This document shows positions 1 to 8,072 of a stretch of 64,000 bases of DNA, piece by piece. A program made the translations under genes and the position numbers. Each line of letters starts with the position of its first letter. Position 1 is the stretch's first letter. The DNA is from CAZHJK01 sp964533275 (GTDB lineage Bacteria; Bacillota; Clostridia; Eubacteriales; Garciellaceae). Below the pieces are notes generated by a model. That model was not told the DNA's origin, searched no databases, and saw only the letters and a program-made list of their open reading frames with translations. The stretch spans positions 59,477 through 123,476 of the forward strand of contig CAZHJK010000005.1 in the NCBI GenBank assembly GCA_964533275.1, written 5' to 3'.

Positions 1-69
1 CACAAAGATATAGTAATCGAATAAAATATAAAGTGAAAGTTTCAGACTAAAGGATCATTAATTAAATAA

Positions 70-107
70 CCCTAGGAAAATAATTGAAAAATCATAGGCT
101 CCTAGGG
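70..107 (-). terminator. possible terminator downstream of the FAH-family gene
   Basis: An 8-bp inverted repeat (CCCTAGGA at 70-77 and TCCTAGGG at 100-107) with a 22-base AT-rich loop lies past the stop of the minus-strand FAH gene. On the minus strand the hairpin is followed by a T-rich stretch. The long loop makes this only a plausible terminator. Confidence 0.35.
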
Positions 108-144
108 ATGAACAAATAATACATTTGGGCAGTTTCATTTATAA

Positions 145-1023
145 TTATTTACATTGTTTTTTAATAACAGGATTAACTAATTTTTGGAAACCATCAATTT
201 GACATTCTATAATATCCCCATTATTAATTTGAACTGCTCTAGGGGTTCCAGTAGAAATTATATCCCCAGGCATCATTTTCATCACTTTAGTATGAAATGA
301 AACCAAATAATCCGGTAAAAAGGTCATATTTGATACAAGGTTTTGTGCATGGATTTTACCATTTATTACAGTGGCAACTTTTAATTTTAATATATCCTTT
401 ACTTCATCAGGTGTAACCAGCTGTGGTCCAAAACTAAAGAATGTATCAAAGCTTTTTGCTCGTGTTAAATATCTAGGGTTTTTTCTTAAGATATCTTCTG
501 CTGTCATATCTATAGCAGTAGTAAAACCAGCTACTACATCTAACCAATTTTCTCTTTCAACATCCTTACACTCTTTTCCAAATATTATAGCTAATTCAGA
601 TTCACCCGTAGTTTTGTTTGACTGATGTGGAATTTGAATATTATCATTTGGCCCAATAATAGTAGTGGAGGGCTTAAAAAAACTAGCAGGTTCTGTATTA
701 GGAGCTTTTTCATCTAAGTCTGCTGCATGATCAACATAATTAAGTCCTATCCCTAATATTTTTTCTGGTTTACGATATAAAGGACCGAATTCTGCCTTTT
801 CTAATGGTATTGTATGGGATTCTAAATTATCTATTTTTTCTTTGCCACCATTACTATACCACTTATTTAATGTTTCAATCTCTCCTTCCTGTATCAGTTG
901 TAATAGATTTGTTTTCCATTTCATATTAAACTTTTTATTAATAGTACTAATAGTTATAACACCATTTTTTGTTACAACTGCTCCTGTTTCTAAACCATAA
1001 ACATTAATCGTACATAATCTCAA
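145..1023 (-). CDS. fumarylacetoacetate hydrolase (FAH) family protein
   Basis: A 292-residue member of the FAH superfamily, whose enzymes use a bound divalent metal to cleave C-C bonds, decarboxylate or isomerise 2-keto acids. Visible family marks are GLNYVDHAAD (about 93-102), the metal-binding GESE (about 140-143), the aspartate in TAIDMTAED (about 170) and AKSFDTFFSFGP (about 189-200). An open frame begins at a TTG at 1036-1038, but that codon lies inside the ribosome site GGGAGGGG. The TTG at 1021-1023, giving MRLCTIN as is usual for the family, has proper spacing and is preferred. It is transcribed away from the MATE gene. It probably belongs to a hydroxyacid or aromatic catabolic cluster continuing off the left edge. 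The substrate cannot be assigned. Confidence 0.87.
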   Translation of the reverse strand: MRLCTINVYGLETGAVVTKNGVITISTINKKFNMKWKTNLLQLIQEGEIETLNKWYSNGGKEKIDNLESHTIPLEKAEFGPLYRKPEKILGIGLNYVDHAADLDEKAPNTEPASFFKPSTTIIGPNDNIQIPHQSNKTTGESELAIIFGKECKDVERENWLDVVAGFTTAIDMTAEDILRKNPRYLTRAKSFDTFFSFGPQLVTPDEVKDILKLKVATVINGKIHAQNLVSNMTFLPDYLVSFHTKVMKMMPGDIISTGTPRAVQINNGDIIECQIDGFQKLVNPVIKKQCK

Positions 1024-1223
1024 ATCGTCCCCTCCCAATATAATATTTTAAAATTATGATATATATATTTTTCGACATAAATTTATATTCTTAAATTCTT
1101 TTTGTATTTTATAATAGGTCTTTTTATTTATTAATAACATAATAACATATTTTATGGTATAGATTTTTCTTAAGGAAGGGTATATAATATTATCTTAATG
1201 ATAAGATTTATGAGGTGAAAGAA

Positions 1224-2609
1224 TTGACACAATCAAAAGAGAATAAGATGGGTATCATGCCCATTAAAAGACTATTAATTCATATGTCCTTACCAATGAT
1301 GATATCAATGCTAGTCCAAGCCCTATATAATGTTGTGGATAGCATCTTTGTGGCTCGAATAAATGAAAGTGCATTGACTGCTGTTTCCCTTGCCTTTCCA
1401 GTGCAAAATCTGATGATTGCCATTGGGGTAGGTACTGGTGTGGGAATGAATGCTCTTTTATCAAGAACCCTTGGGGAAGGGAACTTTAAAGAATCAAACC
1501 GCGCAGCCAATAATGGGATATTTTTAGGGCTTATCAGCTATGGTCTATTCCTGGTATTTGGACTTCTGTTTTCTAGATCTTACTTTGCAATGCAAACAAA
1601 TGATCCTATAATCATTCAATATGGGACCTCCTATCTATCCATTATATGTATAGCGTCCATTGGATTATTCAACCAGATCATCTTTGAACGATTATTGCAG
1701 TCAACAGGAAAAAGTTTTTACAGTATGATAACCCAAGGAACTGGTGCCATCATAAATATTATTCTTGATCCTATTTTGATATTTGGTTATTTTGGAATGC
1801 CTGAGATGGGAGTTACTGGGGCAGCGATAGCTACAATATCAGGGCAAATATTTGCCGCTATTCTTGGATTAATTATAAATATAAGGATTAATAAGGAAAT
1901 TTCAATAAAGATAAAGGGGTTCCGTCCGAATCTAGGAACCATTAGGAATATATATAAGGTGGGGATTCCTTCAATGTTGATGATTTCCTTAACATCGGTT
2001 ACTACCTATGGGGTCAATCACATTCTTATGAAGATCTCTACCACAGCTACCGCTGTGCTAGGGGTATATCATAAATTACAGAGCTTTGTTTTTATGCCGA
2101 TCTTTGGTCTTAATAACGGTATGGTTCCAATTATCGCTTATAACTATGGGGCGAGGAAGAAGGATCGTGTTATAAAAGCTATGCAGTTAAGCATTACCTA
2201 CGCCGTTGTTTTTATGCTGTTTGGGTTCATCATTATTCAAATGTTCCCAGGGCAACTATTATCCCTATTTAATGCATCTGAAGATATGTTAAGCATCGGT
2301 ATTCCCGCACTACGAATCATTAGCCTTAGTTATACCCTAGCGGGTTTTGGCATTGTATGTGATTCAATCTACCAGGCCTTTGGTAATGGAATGTTAAGTC
2401 TTATTGTTGGGATTGCAAGACAATTAGCGGTACTACTGCCTGCTGCCTATGTATTATCCCTATTTGGAAATGTTCATTTAATATGGTGGGCTTATTTTAT
2501 TGCTGAAATAGTATCTGCTATATTCAGTATTATCTTTCTGAAATATATCTATCGACAAAAGGTGGTCCCAATCGAGGTGAAAGAGAAAAGAGTACCTATT
2601 ACAGTATAA
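1224..2609 (+). CDS. MATE family multidrug/Na+ antiporter
   Basis: A 461-residue polytopic membrane protein of the MATE family (about 12 transmembrane helices in two pseudo-symmetric halves). These proteins export organic cations or drugs in exchange for Na+ or H+. The N-terminal LVQALYNVVDSIFVARI and the FGLNNGMVPIIAYNYGA segment at the start of the second half are typical. A GTG at 1215 is in frame, but AGGTG at 1213-1217 is the likely ribosome site, so the TTG at 1224 (MTQSKEN) is preferred. A short inverted repeat (ATCTTA/TAAGAT, 1192-1207) sits just before the ribosome site and could influence expression. The gene is monocistronic and ends at the hairpin at 2666-2689. It is distinct from the second MATE gene at 48.6 kb. 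The substrate is unknown. Confidence 0.9.
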   Translation: MTQSKENKMGIMPIKRLLIHMSLPMMISMLVQALYNVVDSIFVARINESALTAVSLAFPVQNLMIAIGVGTGVGMNALLSRTLGEGNFKESNRAANNGIFLGLISYGLFLVFGLLFSRSYFAMQTNDPIIIQYGTSYLSIICIASIGLFNQIIFERLLQSTGKSFYSMITQGTGAIINIILDPILIFGYFGMPEMGVTGAAIATISGQIFAAILGLIINIRINKEISIKIKGFRPNLGTIRNIYKVGIPSMLMISLTSVTTYGVNHILMKISTTATAVLGVYHKLQSFVFMPIFGLNNGMVPIIAYNYGARKKDRVIKAMQLSITYAVVFMLFGFIIIQMFPGQLLSLFNASEDMLSIGIPALRIISLSYTLAGFGIVCDSIYQAFGNGMLSLIVGIARQLAVLLPAAYVLSLFGNVHLIWWAYFIAEIVSAIFSIIFLKYIYRQKVVPIEVKEKRVPITV

Positions 2610-2665
2610 TTGGAAAAAGTCCTATCTAACGAAGTTATGGCTTGCAGGTTTATTATTGAATATAG

Positions 2666-2695
2666 AAGGGCTCCTAAATGGGAGCCCTTGTATTG
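2666..2695. terminator. intrinsic terminator between convergent genes
   Basis: A perfect 9-bp stem, AAGGGCTCC (2666-2674) with GGAGCCCTT (2681-2689), and a 6-base loop, sits between the convergent MATE and RCK genes. The T-tract is modest on both strands; the hairpin probably serves both. Confidence 0.7.
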
Positions 2696-2715
2696 ATTAT
2701 TCTGAGAGTAATCTA

Positions 2716-3096
2716 CTAACTGAATAGACTTGTTATTGCATCAGCACTACAAATTATATGATCTATTCCCATTTTTTTAAAATACTCTTTATTGTTAGGA
2801 TTATTAATGTAAGCGATTGTCCTAATACCTGAATATAATTTTGCTAGTTGACAGATTATAAAATTATTTTCATCCTTATTGGTTACAGCTACAATGGTTT
2901 CTACTTGTCCAATGCCAGCATCCTTTAATATCTCTAGATCTGTTCCATCACCCCAGATTACGAGATCATTGCTTATGTCTGCAATTGTATTACAGACATT
3001 TTTATTAAGATCAACCAATGTAACTTTATGTTTATTTCCCAAGGTCTTGATAAGATTACTGCCAATTTTACCTCCACCTACAATAATTGTTCTCAT
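2716..3096 (-). CDS. single-domain TrkA-N (RCK-N) NAD-binding protein
   Basis: A 126-residue Rossmann-fold RCK N-domain protein. It has the dinucleotide-binding motif VGGGKIGSNL near the start and the ribose-binding acidic residue in TLVDLNKN, followed by WGDGTDLEIL and ADAIVA-like strands. In full-length Ktr/Trk regulatory subunits a C-terminal TrkA_C domain follows; it is absent here. The TTG that opens the frame at 3111 lies in the ribosome site GGAGG, so the ATG at 3094-3096 is preferred. It is the last gene of a four-gene minus-strand block (trkH, full RCK, two half RCKs) and probably modulates K+ channel gating by NAD(H) or ATP/ADP binding as an assembly partner. That role is inferred. 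Confidence 0.78.
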   Translation of the reverse strand: MRTIIVGGGKIGSNLIKTLGNKHKVTLVDLNKNVCNTIADISNDLVIWGDGTDLEILKDAGIGQVETIVAVTNKDENNFIICQLAKLYSGIRTIAYINNPNNKEYFKKMGIDHIICSADAITSLFS

Positions 3097-3135
3097 ATCA
3101 TCCTCCGTCAAATAGAATATAAATTATAAATAATT

Positions 3136-3537
3136 TTATTTTTTAAATAAGATATTTTTTGATTCTTGAATCTCTTCATCTTCCATATTTATATAAGCAA
3201 TGTTTAGCTTATCATATATCTTTCCTTTAGACGGATTATTTAGTCTTGAGATAATCCTTGGTAAATTAAATAATTTTTTTGCGATTATAGATATAGATAA
3301 ATTTAGATTATCATCCGTTGTATATGCAAAAAGAGCATCTGCATTTTCTATTCCAGCTTTAAATAATTGTTCACAATCAAGATCCTTTGTTTGATTATAT
3401 TGTATATTCAAAGGATTTTTTGCTTCTTGAATGCTTGTGTTTTCATAATTAAGTATGCATATTTTATGTCCTTCCTTTGATAGTTCCTTTGCTAATTTAT
3501 AGGATATTCTATCATTTACTATCACAATAATATACAT
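3136..3537 (-). CDS. RCK-N-like protein with a degenerate nucleotide-binding loop
   Basis: A 133-residue protein with the alternating strand/helix pattern of TrkA-N (IIVIVNDRISYKLAKEL, then KICILNYEN, then DADALFAYTTDD-like). The glycine motif GxGxxG is replaced by VNDRIS, and the acidic ribose-binding position is lost. It should therefore have the fold without normal NAD binding. The ATG at 3535-3537 has a GGGGA ribosome site. It lies between the full RCK protein and the canonical half-RCK protein, with about 40-base gaps, in one transcription unit behind trkH. A structural partner that forms a mixed RCK ring is a reasonable guess; no catalytic role is expected. Confidence 0.68.
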   Translation of the reverse strand: MYIIVIVNDRISYKLAKELSKEGHKICILNYENTSIQEAKNPLNIQYNQTKDLDCEQLFKAGIENADALFAYTTDDNLNLSISIIAKKLFNLPRIISRLNNPSKGKIYDKLNIAYINMEDEEIQESKNILFKK

Positions 3538-3553
3538 AGATTAAAATCCCCTT

Positions 3554-4234
3554 TTAAAATTTAAGATTTAACAGAAATAATTCAAATTTTTTAATGTTCT
3601 CTTTTTTGCCTACTACCACAATTTTATCATTTTCCTTCAGTACTGAATTTGGTGTAATCTCTGTTGTAGCCTTACCTTCATGCTCTAAGGCAATAATGTT
3701 CAAGTTATAATTTTTTCTCAGATCCGCTTCTATTACTGTTTTTCCAGCTATTTTTGGAGTTAACTTAATCTCAGAGACATTAATGTCATCTCTTAATTCA
3801 ATGGATTCTAGGGTACTTGAGGAGATAAGCCTTTTACCTAATCGGATTGCCATATCATATTCTGGATATATTACCTCTGCTCCGATTTTTTCTAAAATTA
3901 AACCTTGCTCATAGCTATAGGCTTTAGCTATCACCCTTGGAACACCCATATTTATAATATGAAGTGCGGTCAATATACTTACATCGATCTTTTTTCCGAT
4001 ACAAACGATAACTGTTCCACAATTCTGAATACCCGCATCCTGTAATGTATCCTTACTTAAAGAATCAATTACAAAGGCGGATTCCGCTATATTTCGTATT
4101 TGTTTAATTTTTTCTTCATCGCTATCTATTACTAGTATTTCTTTTCCTGCATCCGCAAGAGTTTTAGATAGCGAATACCCAAATCTTCCCAGCCCAATGA
4201 TTCCGTACTCAATGATAGATTTATGCTGAAACAT
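3554..4234 (-). CDS. ktrA: KtrA/TrkA-type potassium uptake regulatory subunit
   Basis: A 226-residue cytoplasmic gating subunit for the adjacent TrkH/KtrB-type K+ translocator. Residues about 8-130 form the RCK-N domain, with the binding loop IGLGRFGYSL and the acidic VIDSDEEK. Residues about 140-220 form a TrkA_C (RCK-C) domain with the IAGKTVIEADL pattern. In this family the ring binds ATP/ADP or NAD and, through the C domain, often c-di-AMP. The TTG at 4249 overlaps the ribosome site GGAGG, so the ATG at 4232-4234 (MFQHKS) is preferred. It starts 24 bases after the trkH stop, so the two are probably co-transcribed. The ktrA versus trkA name is a matter of convention. Confidence 0.85.
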   Translation of the reverse strand: MFQHKSIIEYGIIGLGRFGYSLSKTLADAGKEILVIDSDEEKIKQIRNIAESAFVIDSLSKDTLQDAGIQNCGTVIVCIGKKIDVSILTALHIINMGVPRVIAKAYSYEQGLILEKIGAEVIYPEYDMAIRLGKRLISSSTLESIELRDDINVSEIKLTPKIAGKTVIEADLRKNYNLNIIALEHEGKATTEITPNSVLKENDKIVVVGKKENIKKFELFLLNLKF

Positions 4235-4258
4235 CAATAATTCCTCCAATTAAAATGA

Positions 4259-5551
4259 TTAGCCTACAGTTAGTGGCTCCTCTGAATAGCTAACACCCGA
4301 CTTTTGTTTAAAGGCTAAAAGCGTAGCTATTGTAAGAGGACCTAATCGGCCTATAAACATTGTTAAAATTATAATGGATTTACTATATATTCCTAAATCA
4401 GGTGTAATACCAGTGGATAGACCTACAGTTCCAAAGGCTGATACAACTTCGAAAAATATATCCATGAATTCAAAATTAGGTTCAAAGATACTTATCAATA
4501 GAATATTAGTACATATTAATGCGATAGCTAATGATGCAATAATATAAGCTTTAGAAATTACATCTCTAGGTATCTTTCTTTTAAAAGCAGAACAATGATT
4601 ATTTGTTGCAGTACTATAAGCATTAACTAATAATGCGAACATAGCGGTTGTTTTAATCCCTCCACCAGTTGAGCCTGGTGAAGCACCAATAAACATTAAT
4701 ATAATCATAATAAAAAGGCCAGCATTAGAAAACTCATTTAAAGAAATTGTTGCAAATCCTGCTGTTCTTGATGATGTGCTAAAAAAGAAGGCGGTTAGCC
4801 AATTAATGTTTTCTGTGATCTTTAGCATAATTGCTCCACTAAGCAGTAGAGTTAAAGTCATTGTAACGACTACCTTTGAGTGTAAACTAAAATTTTTAAA
4901 GGAATGTTTCTCGATGATTTCCTTAATTACTATAAATCCTAAGCCTCCAAATATTATTAGTCCACATGTTGCAATATTTAAAATTATACTATCTTTATAA
5001 GAAGCTAAACTCTGAAAATTACCCAGTATATCAAATCCTGCATTATTAAAAGCGGATATGGAATGAAAAATACTAATTCCAACTGCATTTAATGGTGAAT
5101 AGCTTTTAGAGAATACAGTATAATTAATTAAGGTGCCTATTATCTCAAAAAATAATGTCATAAATAAAATTGCCCTTACCAATTTTACAATACCCTTCAT
5201 AGAGTTTAAATTTAGAGTTTCCTTTATAAGTATTCTTTCCTTAAATCTGACTCGTCTTCGAGTGAGAAGCATTAAGCCTACACCAACCGAAGCAAAGCCT
5301 AGTCCTCCAATTTGTATTAAAATAGCTATAATAATTCTTCCAAAGATGCTGAAAGTACTCCCTGTATCCAATGTAACCAAACCAGTAACACATACAGCAC
5401 TTGTTGATGTAAATAATGCATCTATCGGAGTAACATCAACTCCTGGGTTATGTGAAATTGGAAGTGAGAGTAAAATAGAACCTAGTAGGATGACGATTGC
5501 AAATCCTAAAACAATAAATCGAACAGGACTCATTTTCTTTAATCTAGTCAT
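4259..5551 (-). CDS. ktrB: TrkH/KtrB-family potassium translocating subunit
   Basis: A 430-residue membrane protein built of four M1-P-M2 repeats, the channel-like subunit for Na+-dependent K+ uptake. The four selectivity-filter loops are visible: TSAVCVTGL, FNNAGFDI, SSRTAGFATI and SAFGTVGLST. The gating-loop glycine cluster ASPGSTGGGIKTT lies in the third repeat. The length fits KtrB rather than the longer proteobacterial TrkH. It is the first gene of the minus-strand K+ operon. The 233-base divergent spacer separates it from a KdpDE-like two-component system, which suggests potassium- or osmolarity-responsive control. No c-di-AMP (ydaO-type) riboswitch is recognisable upstream. Confidence 0.9.
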   Translation of the reverse strand: MTRLKKMSPVRFIVLGFAIVILLGSILLSLPISHNPGVDVTPIDALFTSTSAVCVTGLVTLDTGSTFSIFGRIIIAILIQIGGLGFASVGVGLMLLTRRRVRFKERILIKETLNLNSMKGIVKLVRAILFMTLFFEIIGTLINYTVFSKSYSPLNAVGISIFHSISAFNNAGFDILGNFQSLASYKDSIILNIATCGLIIFGGLGFIVIKEIIEKHSFKNFSLHSKVVVTMTLTLLLSGAIMLKITENINWLTAFFFSTSSRTAGFATISLNEFSNAGLFIMIILMFIGASPGSTGGGIKTTAMFALLVNAYSTATNNHCSAFKRKIPRDVISKAYIIASLAIALICTNILLISIFEPNFEFMDIFFEVVSAFGTVGLSTGITPDLGIYSKSIIILTMFIGRLGPLTIATLLAFKQKSGVSYSEEPLTVG

Positions 5552-5784
5552 ATAGTGTCATCAGTCCTTTTTATTAATTTTACTAGATAGTATTTTTATT
5601 GTGGATTTTCTAATAATAAGACTCAATATGAAAATTTTCTTCTTGCTAAGTATAAATATTATCAAAAATAATATAAATATTGTGTTAAGATATAACCAAT
5701 GGCATAAAGATTTTATAAATATGTACATTTATACTTTTAAAACTATAATAAAATACAATTTTAAAGAAATTTTGGGAGATTGTC
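5552..5784. promoter_or_regulatory. divergent promoter region between ktrB and the two-component system
   Basis: A 233-base, very AT-rich spacer that must contain the outward promoters of both the K+ uptake operon and the sensor kinase gene. I see no clear inverted repeat and cannot place either promoter with confidence. A KdpE-like regulator is expected to bind here if the system controls ktr; that is inference. Confidence 0.4.
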
Positions 5785-7266
5785 ATGAAAAAATGTAAAG
5801 ATCAATCATACAACATAAGGTTTTATATTTTACAAATATCTATAACCCTTGGATTAAATATTCTAACTACCCTATTATTATTATTGCTACAACATTTTGG
5901 ATTTACTGAAGTAAATATAGTTGTTTTATACATACTATCTGTTCTTATTACTTCTCGTTATACAAAGGGTTACATTTACGGTATTATTGCTTCCATATTA
6001 TCCATGCTAACCTTTAACTTCTTTTTCACTGAACCTATATTTACCTTCAAGGTTTATGATAATTCTTATATATTTACCTTTATGGTAATGCTTCTATCTT
6101 CGTTTTTTACCAGTACACTTGCAAGCAAATTAATTTATTCAAAGGATCTTGCCAGTGAGAGGGAAAAGCAATCACATACCCTATACCAGATAGCTAGTTC
6201 TCTTGCTAAAACAAGTGACATTCAAGAAATCGCAAATGTTTCCATTCAATTATTATCAAACCTTTTTGAATATAATATATTTGGTTTTTTGACTAATTCT
6301 AGGGATGGAAACGCACTTATGCTTGAAATTGATACTGAAGATTCAAATATTATAACAAAAAATATAGATTTTAATATAATTCATAGTACTATATCAAATT
6401 ATTTTACTATTCCCATAAAATTAAGTGATACGGAAATGTTTTATCTTTGTTTTCCCAAAGAATTTGAGGGTATGTCTGATTTAAACAAATTTTTATTAAA
6501 CTCTATCATTATGCAGATTTACTCTTCAGTGGAAAGGGTGTATTTAATAAGAGAAAAGGAAGCAGCAAAATCTGAAACAGAAAGAGAACGCTTTAAAAAT
6601 AACCTTCTTAGAGCAATATCACATGATTTAAGAACACCTCTTGCTAGGATACGAGGCGCTGCTGAGATCCTCTCTCACAATTTAGATGAGAATAGTTATA
6701 AACAATTAGTTTCAGGAATATATGAGGATTCTACCTGGCTTACCCGTTTAGTAGAAAATATTCTGGGCTTAACTAGAATTCAAGAAGGTAGTTTATCACT
6801 TAGTCTTCAGCTTGAAGCAGTTGAAGAAATCATCTCTGAAGCTATACATAGATCCACAAAATATTTTCCTGATCGTTTAATAAAAATAACCGTTCCTGAT
6901 GAAGTGTTATTTGTTCCAATGGATGGAAAGTTAATTGTTCAAGTACTGATTAACCTTATTAGTAATGCTATTGAACATACTACTGAGGATGAAGATATCA
7001 CCATATCTGTATGGCAAGAATCCGATAGAGTTTGGTTTGAGGTATCTGACAAAGGCACTGGAATAAGGGATCTTGAGCTACCAAGGATATTTGATATGTT
7101 TTATGTTTCAAATAAATCACGAACTGACGGGAAGCAAGGAATGGGGCTGGGACTTGCTATATGCAAAGCTATCGTAAATTATCATGATGGGGAAATATAT
7201 GCTACAAATAATAAAGATGGTGGCGCTACATTTCGCTTCTATTTAAAGAAACAGGAGGATAAATAG
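5785..7266 (+). CDS. KdpD-like sensor histidine kinase lacking the KdpD/USP input domains
   Basis: A 493-residue membrane kinase. Residues about 15-120 hold four transmembrane helices of the DUF4118 type, as in the middle of KdpD. A GAF-like linker (about 130-255) follows, then HisKA with the phospho-accepting His280 in ISHDLRTPLARIRG, and an HATPase domain with N box (LISNAIEHT), G1 (DKGTGI) and G2 (GMGLGLAI). The long cytoplasmic N-terminal KdpD and universal-stress-like domains of classical KdpD are missing, so K+ sensing would have to use the membrane/GAF part. The ribosome site is GGGAG before the ATG. It is followed two bases later by the response regulator gene. No kdpFABC genes are in the window; the neighbouring ktr operon is the obvious candidate target. 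Confidence 0.88.
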   Translation: MKKCKDQSYNIRFYILQISITLGLNILTTLLLLLLQHFGFTEVNIVVLYILSVLITSRYTKGYIYGIIASILSMLTFNFFFTEPIFTFKVYDNSYIFTFMVMLLSSFFTSTLASKLIYSKDLASEREKQSHTLYQIASSLAKTSDIQEIANVSIQLLSNLFEYNIFGFLTNSRDGNALMLEIDTEDSNIITKNIDFNIIHSTISNYFTIPIKLSDTEMFYLCFPKEFEGMSDLNKFLLNSIIMQIYSSVERVYLIREKEAAKSETERERFKNNLLRAISHDLRTPLARIRGAAEILSHNLDENSYKQLVSGIYEDSTWLTRLVENILGLTRIQEGSLSLSLQLEAVEEIISEAIHRSTKYFPDRLIKITVPDEVLFVPMDGKLIVQVLINLISNAIEHTTEDEDITISVWQESDRVWFEVSDKGTGIRDLELPRIFDMFYVSNKSRTDGKQGMGLGLAICKAIVNYHDGEIYATNNKDGGATFRFYLKKQEDK

Positions 7267-7267
7267 A

Positions 7268-7951
7268 ATGGAATTATTTTTAATAGTTGAAGACGATCGG
7301 CAAATAAGAAACTTTATAAATTTTTCATTAGAATCCCAAGGACATAAATGTATCGAAGTTTCTACGGGATGTGATGCTTTAAAAATAATACAAAACAAAG
7401 AAATTTCAGCGATAATACTTGATTTGGGCCTTCCAGATGTGGATGGGATTGATCTTATAAAACAAGTTAGAAACTTCTCAGATATACCAATTATTGTAGT
7501 ATCGGCACGGGACCAGGATAATGAGAAAGTAGAGGCCTTGGACGCAGGTGCAGATGACTATTTGACAAAGCCCTTTAGTATAAAAGAATTTTTAGCACGA
7601 ATTAGAGTACTTTTTAGACATTACAATACTAATAAGGATCTTTTTACTAGTAACTTTAAGATTGGTGACTTAGAAATTGATCTTGAAAAGCATAAGGTTC
7701 AAAAAAAGGGAAAAGATATTCATTTTACTCCAATAGAGTATGATATTTTGAAATTGTTGGTAAAAAATTCAGGTAAAGTATTAACTCATAAATTTATTTT
7801 AAAAAAGATTTGGGGATCCTACTTAGAATCGGATACTCAAACTCTTAGAGTTTTTATGGCAAATATAAGAAGAAAATTAGAAGTAAATCCTGCCAAGCCA
7901 CGATATATAATAACCGAAGTAGGGGTGGGTTATCGGTTTGCTGATGAATAA
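7268..7951 (+). CDS. KdpE/OmpR-family response regulator
   Basis: A 227-residue two-component regulator. The receiver domain (about 1-118) has the acidic pair ED at 8-9, the phospho-acceptor Asp52 in ILDLGLPDVDG, the conserved Thr/Ser switch in VVSARD and the lysine in LTKPF. A winged-helix DNA-binding domain of the OmpR type follows (about 128-225; TPIEYDILKLL, then VGVGYRF). The GDLEIDLEKHKV start of the effector domain is typical of KdpE. It is translated from an AGGAGG site and begins 2 bases after the kinase stop. It presumably acts on the divergent ktr promoter and possibly elsewhere. Confidence 0.88.
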   Translation: MELFLIVEDDRQIRNFINFSLESQGHKCIEVSTGCDALKIIQNKEISAIILDLGLPDVDGIDLIKQVRNFSDIPIIVVSARDQDNEKVEALDAGADDYLTKPFSIKEFLARIRVLFRHYNTNKDLFTSNFKIGDLEIDLEKHKVQKKGKDIHFTPIEYDILKLLVKNSGKVLTHKFILKKIWGSYLESDTQTLRVFMANIRRKLEVNPAKPRYIITEVGVGYRFADE

Positions 7952-7982
7952 TATATGTATTACATAAATATTAATAATAAAT

Positions 7983-8034
7983 TACTCCTTATAATATGGA
8001 TATTTATCTAATCCAATTTATAAGGAGTATTTTG
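7983..8034. terminator. bidirectional terminator
   Basis: An 11-bp stem, ACTCCTTATAA (7984-7994) with TTATAAGGAGT (8018-8028). The loop itself holds a small TGGAT/ATCCA hairpin. It lies between the response regulator and the convergent ornithine cyclodeaminase-like gene and is followed by ATTTTGTATT on the plus strand. Confidence 0.65.
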
Positions 8035-8072
8035 TATTAAATATGAAAAATTTGGATTTATTAATTAAAAAC

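Noticed and set aside
1036..1038. TTG start for the FAH gene (and similar TTG starts at 3111 and 4249)
   Set aside because: In each case the TTG lies inside the ribosome-binding site of a better-spaced downstream start.
5552..5784. c-di-AMP riboswitch upstream of ktrB
   Set aside because: Searched for because ktr genes often carry one; no conserved ydaO-type core was recognisable.
5601..5798. A 65-codon frame before the sensor kinase
   Set aside because: It is AT-rich, has no ribosome site, no recognisable protein pattern, and overlaps the kinase start.
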